Of a stretch of DNA of 64,000 bases, positions 53,635 to 63,800 are shown in pieces. Both the position numbers and the translations under genes were made by a program. The stretch lies in the NCBI RefSeq assembly GCF_002088975.1, contig NZ_NCST01000038.1, positions 82,521 through 146,520 on the forward strand. The letters are read 5' to 3'. Source of the stretch: Henriciella aquimarina. Lineage in GTDB: Bacteria > Pseudomonadota > Alphaproteobacteria > Caulobacterales > Hyphomonadaceae. The notes under the pieces were generated by a model, which saw only the letters and a list, made by a program, of their open reading frames with translations, searched no databases and was not told the origin of the DNA. How positions within the stretch are numbered: the first letter of the stretch is position 1; each line of letters begins with the position of its first letter.

Positions 53635-55131
53635 TTACTGCATTGTCGGAATGACGAAAGCCTGGTCGCCGATATCGCCTTCCGGCCAGCGCTGGGTGAC
53701 GGTCTTGATCTTGGTCCAGAACTTCACGCCTTCCGGCCCGTGCTGATTGGTGTCGCCAAAGGCAGACCGCTTCCAGCCGCCAAAGGTGTGGTAGCTGACC
53801 GGCACCGGGATCGGCACATTGATGCCGACCATGCCGACATTGACCTGCGCGGCGAACTCGCGCGCGGCGCGGCCGTTCGAGGTGAAGATGGCGACACCGT
53901 TGCCGTACTGATGGTTCGACGGCAGGGCGGCGGCTTCTTCCAGCGTCTCGGCACGGACCACCTGCAGGACGGGCCCGAAGATCTCTTCCTTGTAGGAGCG
54001 CATGCCCGCTTTCACATTGTCGAAGAGCGACGGGCCGACAAAGAAGCCGTTCTCATGGCCTTGCAGCGTGTGGCCGCGCCCGTCGAGCTTCAGCTCGGCG
54101 CCCTCATCGACCCCCATCTGGATATAGTCCTCGACCTTCGCCTTGTGCGCGGCCGAGACCACCGGGCCGTAATGGGCGTCCTTGTCGGTCGAGATACCGA
54201 CCTTGAGGTTCTGCGCTGCCTCCAGCATGCGCTCTACGAACTCATCGCCGGTCTTCTGGCCGACCGTGACAGCGACGGGAAGCGCCATGCAGCGCTCGCC
54301 GGCCGAGCCATAGGCCGCACCGACAATGTCCTTCACCGCCTGGTCCATGTTTGCGTCCGGCATGATGATGCCGTGGTTCTTCGCCCCACCCATGGCCTGA
54401 ACGCGTTTTCCGTGCGCGGTCCCGGTGGCATAGACATATTGCGCGATGTCGGAGGAGCCGACGAAGCTGACGGCCTTCACCTCCGGATGCTTCAGGATCG
54501 CGTCGACGGCCTGCTTGTCGCCATGGACGACGTTCAGCACACCTGCCGGTGCGCCGGCCTCCATGAAGAGTTCGGCGAGCCGTACCGGGACGGACGGGTC
54601 CTTTTCGGACGGCTTCAGCACGAAAGTGTTGCCGCAGGCGATGGCGACGGCAAACATCCAGCAAGGGATCATGGCCGGAAAGTTGAATGGCGTGATGCCG
54701 GCACAGACACCCAGCGGCTGGCGCATGGAATAGACGTCGATGCCGGGCCCGGCACCCTCAGTGTATTCGCCCTTCTGCAGGTGCGGGATGCCGCAGGCAA
54801 ACTCGACCACGTCGATGCCACGCTGCACGTCACCCTTCGAATCCGCGACCACCTTGCCGTGCTCGGAGGAAAGCAGCTCGGCCAGCTCGTCGATATTCTG
54901 CTCCAGCAGGTCCTTGAACTTGAACAGGATACGCGCGCGGCGCTGCGGATTGGTCGCCGCCCATTCCGGCAGCGCGGCCCTGGCCGCCTCGACCGCCTTG
55001 TCGACTTCCGCATCGCTGGCGAGATCGACCTTCGCCTGAACCTCGCCGGTATTGGGATTGTAGATGTCGCCGAACCGGCCCGACTGGCCCTCGACCGGCG
55101 CCCCGGACATGTAGTGATGGACACTGCGCAT
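53635..55131 (-). CDS. mmsA: CoA-acylating methylmalonate-semialdehyde dehydrogenase
   Basis: 498 aa. Starts MRSVHHYMSGAPVEGQSGRF; other markers are CAGITPFNFPAMIPCWMFAV, VSFVGSSDIAQYVYATGTAH, GSAGERCMALPVAVTVG (catalytic Cys) and the VPVSYHTFGGWKRSAFGD end motif. It converts methylmalonate semialdehyde + CoA + NAD to propionyl-CoA + CO2. First gene of the operon, AGGAGAGG ribosome site, divergent from a LysR regulator. Confidence 0.94.
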   Translation of the reverse strand: MRSVHHYMSGAPVEGQSGRFGDIYNPNTGEVQAKVDLASDAEVDKAVEAARAALPEWAATNPQRRARILFKFKDLLEQNIDELAELLSSEHGKVVADSKGDVQRGIDVVEFACGIPHLQKGEYTEGAGPGIDVYSMRQPLGVCAGITPFNFPAMIPCWMFAVAIACGNTFVLKPSEKDPSVPVRLAELFMEAGAPAGVLNVVHGDKQAVDAILKHPEVKAVSFVGSSDIAQYVYATGTAHGKRVQAMGGAKNHGIIMPDANMDQAVKDIVGAAYGSAGERCMALPVAVTVGQKTGDEFVERMLEAAQNLKVGISTDKDAHYGPVVSAAHKAKVEDYIQMGVDEGAELKLDGRGHTLQGHENGFFVGPSLFDNVKAGMRSYKEEIFGPVLQVVRAETLEEAAALPSNHQYGNGVAIFTSNGRAAREFAAQVNVGMVGINVPIPVPVSYHTFGGWKRSAFGDTNQHGPEGVKFWTKIKTVTQRWPEGDIGDQAFVIPTMQ

Positions 55132-55210
55132 TCTGGCCTCTCCTGAGTTCTGTTTGGGCGAAGCCTAGAAGCTGGCCCCATGCGGGTCCAGAACAAGCTT
55201 TGCAGATGAC

Positions 55211-55228
55211 ACCTGCGATTTTGCAGGT
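55211..55228. promoter_or_regulatory. LysR-type palindromic operator between mmsA and lysR
   Basis: ACCTGC (55211-55216), GATTTT, GCAGGT (55223-55228): a perfect 6-bp inverted repeat, 13 bp before the LysR start and 80 bp before mmsA. TGCAGATGACACCTGC just upstream adds a partial second copy. Best candidate for binding by the adjacent LysR protein. Confidence 0.65.
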
Positions 55229-55240
55229 TATGCCGACAGC

Positions 55241-56110
55241 ATGAACTGGGACGACCTCAAGATTTTCCTCGATGTCTCGCGCCAGCCCAAGCTGGACAGT
55301 GCCGCCACGCACCTGCATCTCGACGCCACGACCATCAGCCGACGCATCAAGCGGCTCGAGCAGGAGCTTGGCCTCACCCTGTTTGAACGCACACGGCGCG
55401 GCCATGTTCTCACCCCGTCCGGCGAACGCCTGGCCGCGCGGGTCGAGGAGATGGAATCGCTCTCGCTGGATATCCAGTCGGAAAGCGCCTCGGAGAAGAG
55501 CGCGGCCGGGCGCATCCGGCTCGGCGTCACCGAAGGGCTCGGCTCGGCCGTCATCGCGCCTGCGCTTGGCGCCTTCAAGCGCCAGCACCCCAAGATCGAT
55601 GTCGACCTGATCGCGCTGTCGGGCTTTGTCAGCGTGCCGAAGCGACAGGCCGACATGTCCATCCTGCTGACACGCCCCTCCGCCGGCCGTCTCAAGGTGC
55701 GCAAGCTCACCGACTATTCGCTGAAGCTCTATGGCGCGGCCGGCTATATCGACCGCCATCCGCCCGTCGCCTCACGCGCCGACCTGCAGCACCATACGCT
55801 GATCGGTTATGTCGACGACCTGATCTATTCCTCGCAGCTGCGCTATTTCGACGAGCTTCTGCCCGGCCTCACGCCTCAGCTGTGCAGCCCGAGCATCGTG
55901 GCGCAGGCGGAAATGGTCTCAGCCGGCGCGGGCCTCGGCATCCTGCCCGTCTTCATGGCCGAGCGCCTGCCGCATCTGAAGCCGATCCTGCCCGCAGACA
56001 TTCACGTCACCCGCTCCTTCTGGCTGTCGCTACACGAGGATGTTGCCAGCCTCACCCGCAACCGGCTGATGGCCGACTTCCTGGGCGAGCTGATGCAGGA
56101 CCTGCCCTGA
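55241..56110 (+). CDS. LysR-family regulator of the valine catabolic operon
   Basis: 289 aa. N-terminal winged helix MNWDDLKIFLDVSRQPKLDS, then ATHLHLDATTISRRIKRLEQ and LFERTRRGHVLTPSG. The C-terminal effector domain follows from RIRLGVTEGLGSAVIAP. Divergent from mmsA with a palindrome in between, so autoregulation and control of mmsA-mmsB are likely. In Pseudomonas the mms operon is controlled by an AraC-type protein (MmsR), so a LysR here is a different solution. Confidence 0.88.
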   Translation: MNWDDLKIFLDVSRQPKLDSAATHLHLDATTISRRIKRLEQELGLTLFERTRRGHVLTPSGERLAARVEEMESLSLDIQSESASEKSAAGRIRLGVTEGLGSAVIAPALGAFKRQHPKIDVDLIALSGFVSVPKRQADMSILLTRPSAGRLKVRKLTDYSLKLYGAAGYIDRHPPVASRADLQHHTLIGYVDDLIYSSQLRYFDELLPGLTPQLCSPSIVAQAEMVSAGAGLGILPVFMAERLPHLKPILPADIHVTRSFWLSLHEDVASLTRNRLMADFLGELMQDLP

Positions 56111-56317
56111 GCCCGTTTCCCAGTATCAACCTGCACGCATGCAGGTGGCCTGAAAACATCCGGCGCCCCTGATCTCGCACGCCTGCTTCATCCTTCGGCG
56201 CCTGCCCCATTCGGGGCGCCCATGGCGCGGTCCAGCTTGACACCAGCCCCGCGAACGCCTCACTGCTGAAAGCCCGGCATGGCTTTGCCCGGCCCTGCCC
56301 CCGCGGATGGAGAGACG

Positions 56318-59152
56318 ATGACAGACGCGCACCCCCGCCGGACATCGCCGGTGCCGCTCGACCGGCAAGGCCTTCTGGACCGTCTGCGCGCCTACGCCTC
56401 CGACATCGACCATGACCCGATGACCAATTCGGTCTTCTCGCTGGCCATGGCGCTGTTCCAGGATCTCGATAGCGGCCATCACACGCTGGAAGCGCTGACA
56501 GAGCCGGTCGACACCTTCCACTTCGACCTCCTGTGCGAACGCGCCGAAGACTTCCGCAAGCAGCACAGCCTAAATGGCGACGGCCCGTGGGCCTCTGTGC
56601 GCACACGCCTCGAAGCCGCTGCCGCCGAAGGCAAGGATGCCTTCCTCGCTGCCACGCAAAAAGCCCATGGCGGGATCGTCTTTACCGCCCACCCGACCTT
56701 TGCCCTCTCACGCTCGCTGCGTCAGGCCTTCGCCCATCATGTCACCGCCAATGACGAGGAAAGCCTCGACAGCCTGAAGGCCGAAGCGAGCCGCCCGAAT
56801 ACGGACTGGCCGGGCCAGATCACCCTGCTCAGCGAACATGAGGAAGCCCAGAACGCCATCGCCTGCGCCCAGCAGGCCGCGCGCGCCTATGGCCGGCTGA
56901 TCCTGGAGGTGGCGCAGGACAGCTTCTCCAACAGCTGGCGGTCCCTGCGCCCGGTCCTGCCGACGATTGCAAGCTGGGTCGGCTATGATCTCGACGGGCG
57001 CACCGACATTCACTGGTCGCAATCGATCGCGCTGCGCCTGCGCGAAAAGGAAGCCCAGCTCGGCTATTACATCAAGCGCCTGGACGGGCTCGAAGCGAGC
57101 GAGCAGACCGGCGCGCTGGCCGACCGGCTCGGCAAGGCGCGCGACCACACCGCCAGGGCCGCAGAGCTGTTCGAGGGCGACCTCTTCGACCCGGATACGC
57201 TGGTGCGGGCGGCAAACTTCCTCACCGCCGACAGCGATGACAAGCTGATCGACACCGACGCGATCATCGCCCCGCTCACCGCGCTGATCGACGATCCGGC
57301 GACCGAAGCGGGCCTTGCCGCCGACCTGATCGTCCTGCGCGCCGAAATCGAAGCGCTGCAGCTTGGCACCGCGCGCATCCATCTGCGTGTCAACGCCGCC
57401 CAGGTCCGCACCGTGCTCTCGCGCGACCTTGAGCTCGAAACCGAGGATGTCGACCTCGGCCGCCTCGCGCTCAGCCAGCTTTCGGAAATGGCCGCCTCCG
57501 ACGAGGTCCGCCCGGTCAATTTCGCCGACCTCTTCATCGAGCAATCGACCGCGCGGCGCCAGTTCATGATGTGCGCGCAGATCCTGAAGCATATCGATGC
57601 CCGCTCGCCGATCCGCTTCCTGATCGCCGAGAGCGAGAACCCGGCCACCGTGATGGGCGCGCTCTATCTCGCCCGGCAATATGGCGTCGCCCATGCGCTC
57701 GACATCTCGCCGCTCTTCGAGACGCCGGAAGCACTGGAAACCGGCGGACGCTTCGTTGAACGCCTGCTCGAGGAGCCGGCCTTCCTCGATTATGTGAAAA
57801 CGCGCGGCTATCTCTCCATCCAGCTCGGCTTTTCCGATTCCGGGCGCTTCATCGGCCAGGTCGCCGGCAATATGGCGATCGAGCGGATCCATAACCTGAT
57901 CGGGCGCGCCGTCGGCGAGAAACTGCCGGGCATCGGCTTGCTCTTCTTCAACACGCATGGCGAATCCATGGGCCGGGGCGCCTATCCCGGCACGTTCGAA
58001 CAGCGCTTCGACCATTTGCTCACCCGCTGGGCCCGCGCCGGCCTGATCGCGCGCGACATCCATCCGATGCATGAGGTGAGCTTCCAGGGCGGCGACGGCT
58101 TTCTCCATTTCGGCACGCCGGCACTTTCCGAGGCGACGTATGCCGCTTTCTGCGAGCACGTCCTGTCCAACACGGATGGCTCGGCCGGCGACCCTTTCTA
58201 CGAGCATACCGACTTCGTCTGGGATGCTTACCGCGCGCTGCGACACTGGCAGGAAACCCTGTTTGTCGACAGCGACTATGCCCGGATGCTGAGCGGCTTT
58301 GCCACCGGCTTCCTCGTCAAGGCGGGCTCGCGGCCGGTCAAGCGCGCCGGCAGTGTCAGCGGGCCGTCGGCGATCCGCGCCATCTCGCACAATGCCATGC
58401 TGCAGCAGCTCGGCGTGCCGCTCAATTCCGCCTGCGGCATCGGCTCCTCGGTGGAGCGCGAGACCGAGCGTCTGCGCGACCTCATCAATGACAGTCCCCG
58501 CATGCATGCCCTCGTCATGCTGGCCACCCGCGCGCGCATGCTGACCAGCCTGCCGGCCCTGCGCGGCTATGCATCGGTCTATGATCCGGAAGTCTGGCTG
58601 GCGGTCGCCAAGCACGGCACGGTCCACAATGAGGCCGCCCTGCGCCGGGTCGCCGATTCCATCAGCGACTACACCACCAGCACCAGCCTCAAGCGCATCG
58701 CCAACATTCTCGCCGTCGACCTGATCAAGTTCGACCGGCTGCTGGCGACGCTGGACGATGCCCCCTCGGTCGAGAGCCGCCATGAGGGCCGGCTGGAAAT
58801 CCACGCCCTGCACGCCATCCGCCAGGCCGTCATGATGTATGCGCTGAGCCTGATCGGACGGCTGCGTAATTTCTCTGCCCGCCACGACACCAGCCTGGAA
58901 GACATCATCGACCTGGTGTTGAGCCTGCGCATCCAGGACGCGGTCGAAATGCTCGAAACCATCTACCCGGCGTCCCGCGATGAAACGGAGCTGATAGAGG
59001 GTGTCTCAGAACGAGGCTTCGAGGCGGCCGAAACGAGTGCGGCCGGCTATGACCAGTTGCACCGCGAGATCATCGACCCGCTTCGCCTGACAGATGAATT
59101 GATCCGGCGAATTTCTGTTGCCACGTGTCAGGCCTTTGGGGCCTGGGGCTAG
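56318..59152 (+). CDS. Phosphoenolpyruvate-carboxylase-like protein, divergent
   Basis: 944 aa from ATG 56318 (GGAGAG 4-5 nt upstream; ATG 56279 is an alternative). PEPC signatures are present but altered: FTAHPTF (His125, normal TAHPTE), PLFETPEAL (Mg-ligand Glu), LGFSDSGRFIG (Asp507, with Arg for the usual Lys) and GSRPVKR. The catalytic glycine loop HGRGGSIGRGG reads HGESMGRGAYPG (547-558), two residues shorter and without the first Arg. Length fits PEPC (about 880-930). It may still carboxylate PEP to oxaloacetate, but the changed loop leaves this open. No allosteric C-terminus call is possible. Monocistronic. Confidence 0.78.
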   Translation: MTDAHPRRTSPVPLDRQGLLDRLRAYASDIDHDPMTNSVFSLAMALFQDLDSGHHTLEALTEPVDTFHFDLLCERAEDFRKQHSLNGDGPWASVRTRLEAAAAEGKDAFLAATQKAHGGIVFTAHPTFALSRSLRQAFAHHVTANDEESLDSLKAEASRPNTDWPGQITLLSEHEEAQNAIACAQQAARAYGRLILEVAQDSFSNSWRSLRPVLPTIASWVGYDLDGRTDIHWSQSIALRLREKEAQLGYYIKRLDGLEASEQTGALADRLGKARDHTARAAELFEGDLFDPDTLVRAANFLTADSDDKLIDTDAIIAPLTALIDDPATEAGLAADLIVLRAEIEALQLGTARIHLRVNAAQVRTVLSRDLELETEDVDLGRLALSQLSEMAASDEVRPVNFADLFIEQSTARRQFMMCAQILKHIDARSPIRFLIAESENPATVMGALYLARQYGVAHALDISPLFETPEALETGGRFVERLLEEPAFLDYVKTRGYLSIQLGFSDSGRFIGQVAGNMAIERIHNLIGRAVGEKLPGIGLLFFNTHGESMGRGAYPGTFEQRFDHLLTRWARAGLIARDIHPMHEVSFQGGDGFLHFGTPALSEATYAAFCEHVLSNTDGSAGDPFYEHTDFVWDAYRALRHWQETLFVDSDYARMLSGFATGFLVKAGSRPVKRAGSVSGPSAIRAISHNAMLQQLGVPLNSACGIGSSVERETERLRDLINDSPRMHALVMLATRARMLTSLPALRGYASVYDPEVWLAVAKHGTVHNEAALRRVADSISDYTTSTSLKRIANILAVDLIKFDRLLATLDDAPSVESRHEGRLEIHALHAIRQAVMMYALSLIGRLRNFSARHDTSLEDIIDLVLSLRIQDAVEMLETIYPASRDETELIEGVSERGFEAAETSAAGYDQLHREIIDPLRLTDELIRRISVATCQAFGAWG

Positions 59153-59195
59153 GCGTGACCGGCCTTCCGGCGGGACATTGCCGTCCTGTCACAAA

Positions 59196-59213
59196 CTGTT
59201 GCGTTTGCAACAG
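59196..59213. promoter_or_regulatory. Palindrome CTGTTGC-GTTT-GCAACAG upstream of pfaD
   Basis: A perfect 7-bp inverted repeat with a 4-nt centre in the 196-bp gap before pfaD. Such compact palindromes are typical for TetR/LuxR-type regulators; it may also form a hairpin after the PEPC-like gene, but no T-run follows. The rest of the gap shows no gene. Confidence 0.45.
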
Positions 59214-59348
59214 CTATAAGCAGGCCAGGACGTCCACAGACTGTCTTTCGGGCAGATCGTCAGGAAGTCGTGAGCTGGTGCGGAATCTGCATTGCAGAAA
59301 AGCGCGAGTCGAGGTTACTTTTGCAACCAGAAGGGGAATTGAGGCACT

Positions 59349-60854
59349 GTGTTGAACTCACCAAGGCTTCACTCGGAGATACCGCCTTCAGCCTCCAGGG
59401 TTGAAAGCCGGCGCTCTTTTCCCTCGACGGACGCAACGCTTTCCCCAAAAGACATCTATCCCGAATGGCTGGGCGACCGGCGTTTCACAAACTTGCATGG
59501 CAGCCGCTTCGCCTATGTCGTGGGTGAAATGGCGCGCGGCATCGCCACCCCCCAAATGGTGGTCGAGGCCGTCCGCGCCGGGCTTGTCGGCTTTTATGGC
59601 AGTGCCGGCCTGCGGCCCGAGACGATTGCCGAGGGGCTCGACGCGATCGAAGCCGGGCTTGGCAAGGGGGCGCCCGCCTGGGGGGCCAATCTCATCCACT
59701 CGCCCCAGCAGCCGGGCTATGAGCGCGCTGTGGTCGACCTTTTCCTTGAGCGCGGCGTCGCCCGCGTCTCGGCTTCCGCCTTCATGACGCTCTCGAAAGA
59801 AATCGTGCGCTACAGCGCCCGGGGGCTTTCGCGCGCCCCCGATGGCAGCATTGGCCGCTCCACCCATGTCTTCGCCAAGGTCTCACGCGCCGAAGTCGCG
59901 CGCCATTTCATGGCCCCGGCGCCGGACAAGCTCCTGAAGGAGCTCGCTGCCGCCGGCGACATCACGCCGGTACAGGCTGAGCTTGCCCGCCAGGTCCCGG
60001 TCGCCGCCGACATCACCGCCGAATCCGACAGTGGCGGCCACACCGACAACCGCCCGGCCGGCCCGCTTTTCTCCTCGCTCGTGCAGACGCGTGAAGAGGT
60101 GTGCACCGAACACGGCATGGCGACCGACCTGATCCGCATTGGCCTCGCCGGCGGCATCGGCACGCCCTGGGCCGCGGCAGCCGCCTTCCAGATGGGGGCG
60201 GCTTACATTCTGACCGGTTCGGTCAACCAGGCCGCCGTGGAATCCGGTCTCTCGCTCGAGGGGCGCAAGCTGCTCGCCGAAGCCGGGCCGGCGGATGTCG
60301 CCATGGCGCCTGCCGCCGACATGTTCGAACAGGGCGTCGAGGTGCAGGTGCTCAAGCGCGGCACCCTGTTTGCCATGCGCGGCAAGCGCATGTGGGCGAT
60401 CTACAAGGCGCGTGAGAGCTTCGAGGCCTGCACCCCCGACGAACGCAAATTCATCGAGACCGCGCTCGGCGAATCCTTTCCGGACGCCTGGGCGAAGACG
60501 AAAAGCTATATGCAGCGCGCCAATCCGGCTGAACTCGCCCGCGCCGAGGGCGATCCGAGCCGACAGATGGCGCTTGTCTTCCGCCGTTATCTCTTCTTCG
60601 GCGCACAATGGGCGCGCGAGGGCGATGCGGCCCGGCTGCGCGACTATCAGATCTGGTGCGGCCCGGCGATGGGCGCCTTCAATGAGTGGGTTGAGGGAAG
60701 CCTGCTGGAAGCGCTCGAGAACCGGACCGTCAAACAGATTGCCTGGAACATGCTCGACGGCGCCGCGCACATCACGCGCATGCAGCTGCTTCGCGCCACC
60801 GGGCACGACGTACCGCCATCGGCCTTTGCCTACCGGCCGGGGCTTTTCGAGTAG
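59349..60854 (+). CDS. pfaD: PfaD-like trans-acting enoyl reductase (PUFA/polyketide synthase)
   Basis: 501 aa FMN TIM-barrel protein of the nitronate-mono-oxygenase/PfaD type. Features: RFAYVVGEMARGIATPQMVV, GFYGSAGLRPETIAEGLDAI, GANLIHSPQQPGYERAVVDL, HTDNRPAGPLF (active-site region), GLAGGIGTPWAAAAAFQMGA and FAMRGKRMWAIYKA. PfaD reduces enoyl intermediates in omega-3 PUFA and related secondary-lipid synthases. GTG start with GAGG 4 nt upstream. It precedes a KS-AT megasynthase by 26 bp; in marine PUFA clusters pfaD is usually last, so here the order differs. Confidence 0.9.
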   Translation: MLNSPRLHSEIPPSASRVESRRSFPSTDATLSPKDIYPEWLGDRRFTNLHGSRFAYVVGEMARGIATPQMVVEAVRAGLVGFYGSAGLRPETIAEGLDAIEAGLGKGAPAWGANLIHSPQQPGYERAVVDLFLERGVARVSASAFMTLSKEIVRYSARGLSRAPDGSIGRSTHVFAKVSRAEVARHFMAPAPDKLLKELAAAGDITPVQAELARQVPVAADITAESDSGGHTDNRPAGPLFSSLVQTREEVCTEHGMATDLIRIGLAGGIGTPWAAAAAFQMGAAYILTGSVNQAAVESGLSLEGRKLLAEAGPADVAMAPAADMFEQGVEVQVLKRGTLFAMRGKRMWAIYKARESFEACTPDERKFIETALGESFPDAWAKTKSYMQRANPAELARAEGDPSRQMALVFRRYLFFGAQWAREGDAARLRDYQIWCGPAMGAFNEWVEGSLLEALENRTVKQIAWNMLDGAAHITRMQLLRATGHDVPPSAFAYRPGLFE

Positions 60855-60880
60855 TTTTTGATGAGTGAGGGCTGATCAGA

Positions 60881-63800
60881 ATGAGCAGCAAGACGACCCG
60901 CCCGGCCGATATCGCCATTGTGGGGCTCGGGGCCATGTTCCCCGGACGCGGCGACACGCCCGGCTTCTGGCGCGACATTGCCGAGGGCGTCGATACGCTC
61001 GGGCCGGTGCCGCCGACGCACTGGCTGGTCGAGGACTATTATGACGCCGATCCGAAGGCCCGCGACCGCACTTATGGCCGGCGCGGCGGCTTCCTCTCGC
61101 CGCAGGGCTTCGACCCGCTCGACTTCGGCATTCCGCCCAACCAGCTCGAAGCCACAGACACCGCCCAGCTGCTCGCCCTGATCGTCGCCCAGCAGGCGCT
61201 CAGCGAAGCCGAAACGGCCACGAATGGCACAATCGACCGTGAACGCACGAGCTGCGTGCTCGGCGTGGCTTCGGCCACCGAACTCGTCGCGCACATGGCC
61301 GGCCGCCTGCACCGCCCGGCCTGGATCAAGGGCCTGCGCGAAGCCGGCCTGCCGGAAAGCCAGGTGCAGGAGATTGCCGAACGCATTTCCGCGAACTTCT
61401 CCGAATGGAAGGAAAGCACCTTCCCCGGCTTGCTCGGCAATGTCGTGGCCGGGCGCATCGCCAACCGGATGGACCTGGGCGGCGCGAACTATGTCACCGA
61501 TGCCGCCTGCGCCTCCTCGCTGTCGGCGGTCCAGGTGGCCCTGCACGAGCTTAATTCCGGCGATAGCGACATGGTGCTCGCCGGGGGTGTCGACACGCTG
61601 AACGACATCCTGATGTATATGTGTTTCTCGAAGACACCGGCGCTCTCCATGAGCGAGGATTGCCGGCCCTTCTCCGACAAGGCAGATGGCACGATGCTCG
61701 GCGAAGGCATCGGTATTCTCGCTCTGCGCCGGCTGGAAGATGCCGAGCGTGACGGCAACCGCATCCATGCCGTCATCAAGGGGCTCGGCGCAGGCTCGGA
61801 CGGCCGGGCGACGGCCATCTATGCCCCACTGCCCGACGGCCAGGCCCGCGCCCTGAAGCGCGCCTATGAGCAAGCTGGGTACGATCCGCGCACTGTGGAA
61901 CTGGTCGAGGCTCACGGCACCGGTACGAAGGCCGGCGATGCGGCCGAGATTGGTGGGCTAAAACTCATCTTCTCGCCCGAGGATGCGCCAGCCGAAGCGC
62001 CCTGGTGCGCCATCGGCTCCATCAAGTCCCAGATCGGCCACACCAAGGCGGCGGCCGGCTCTGCCAGCCTGATCAAGACGGCGATGGCGCTCTCGCGCAA
62101 GGCCTATCCGCCGACCCTCAAGGTCGACCAGCCCGCCCCCGCGCTCGCCGGGTCGCCCTTCTATCCCAATCGCGAGCTTCGCCCCTGGGTGCGCAGTTCG
62201 GACCATAAACGCCGGGCCGCCGTCAGCTCCTTCGGCTTTGGCGGCTCGAACTTCCACCTGACGCTTGAAGAATATGATGGGCCGAGCGCCGTCCAGCCCG
62301 AGCGGGCGCTGTCGGCAGAGCTGATCATGGTGTCGGCGGATACGCCGGAAACACTGGAACGCATTCTCGAAGCCTTCGCCCAGCGCCTGGAGCATGAGGA
62401 AGACCTCGCCCTCCTCGCCAGCGAAAGCCATGCCGGCTTTGACGCCACCGCGCCCTGCCGCGTCGCCATCGTCGCCACCGACAATGAGGACTATGCCGAA
62501 AAGGCCGGCAAACTCGCCTGGCATCTGAGCGCCGGCACCGCCGAAACCGCGCCGATGCCGAAGGGCGTCAGCGTCTCGCTGTCTGCCGCCAAACCGGGCA
62601 AGCTCGCTTTCCTGATGCCCGGCCAGGGCAGCCAGTATGTCGGCATGGGCCGCGACCTCGCCCTCGCCTTTCCCGAAGCGCGCGCCGCCTGGGACCTTGC
62701 CGCCAGCCACAAGAAGACCGGCAAGCAGGCGCTGCACAATCTCGCCTTCCCGCCATCGGCCTATAGCGAGGCCGAAGCCAAAACGCAGGCCGAGACGCTC
62801 ACCGCCATGGAGAACGCGCAACCGGCACTCGCCGCCGCGACGCTCGCCACGCTTGCCGTGCTCGACAAGGCCGGTCTCACGCCCGACATGGCCGCCGGCC
62901 ACAGCTTCGGCGAGATCATGGCCCTGCAAGCCGCCGGCAGCCTCAGCGCGAAAGACGCCCTCACCGTCGCCCACAGGCGCGCGAAACTGATGAGCAAGGC
63001 CGCCGCCTCGAATGAGGGCGCCATGCTCGCCACCCAGGCAGCCGCCGAAACGCTCGCCCCCATCCTCGAAAACCACCCGGATGTCGTCATCGCGAACGAC
63101 AATGCGCCGACGCAGACCGTGCTCTCCGGCCCGGTCGATGCGATCGAAGCCGCCCGCGCCGCCATCGAGGCCGCCGGCATCAAGACGCGACGCCTGCCGG
63201 TCGCCTCGGCTTTCCACTCGCCCATCGTCGCCGGCGCCGTCGAGCCCTTCCGCAAGGCACTCGACAAGGTCGAGTTCTCGAAGGCGGCCTTCCCGGTCTT
63301 CGCCAATGTTTCGGCCAAGCGCTATCCGCTCGCCTATGCCCGCCAGCGTGACCTGCTCGCGACCCAGATCGAAAGCCCGGTCCGCTTCCGCTCCATTGTC
63401 GAGGCCATGGCTGAGGATGGCGTGACCACCTTTGTCGAGGCTGGCCCCGGAACGGTGCTGACCGCGCTGGTCGGCCAGATCCTGCCGGGCAAGGCCAATG
63501 CCATTGCGCTCGATGACAAGAAGGGCGACGGGCTCGCTGCCTTCCTCGCCGGGTTGGGCAAGCTCGCGGTGCTCGGCCACACGGTCGACTTCGAGGCCCT
63601 GTTTGCCAACATGCCCGCGCCGCAGCCGCGCAAGCCGCGCTCGAAGCATACGATCGACCTCACCGGCGCGAATTATCACAAGCCCTATCCGCCGAAAGAC
63701 GGCGCAGCCGGCCTGCCGCCGCCCAATCCCGAGCGTGTCGAGCCTCAACCGGCGGCCGCCGAAGCCCGCAATCCGGGCCCGCAGACAACCAGCGAGGCGC

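Noticed and set aside
56708..58885. Minus-strand open frame of 725 codons opposite the PEPC-like gene
   Set aside because: No domain or ribosome site; the plus strand carries PEPC motifs over the whole length.
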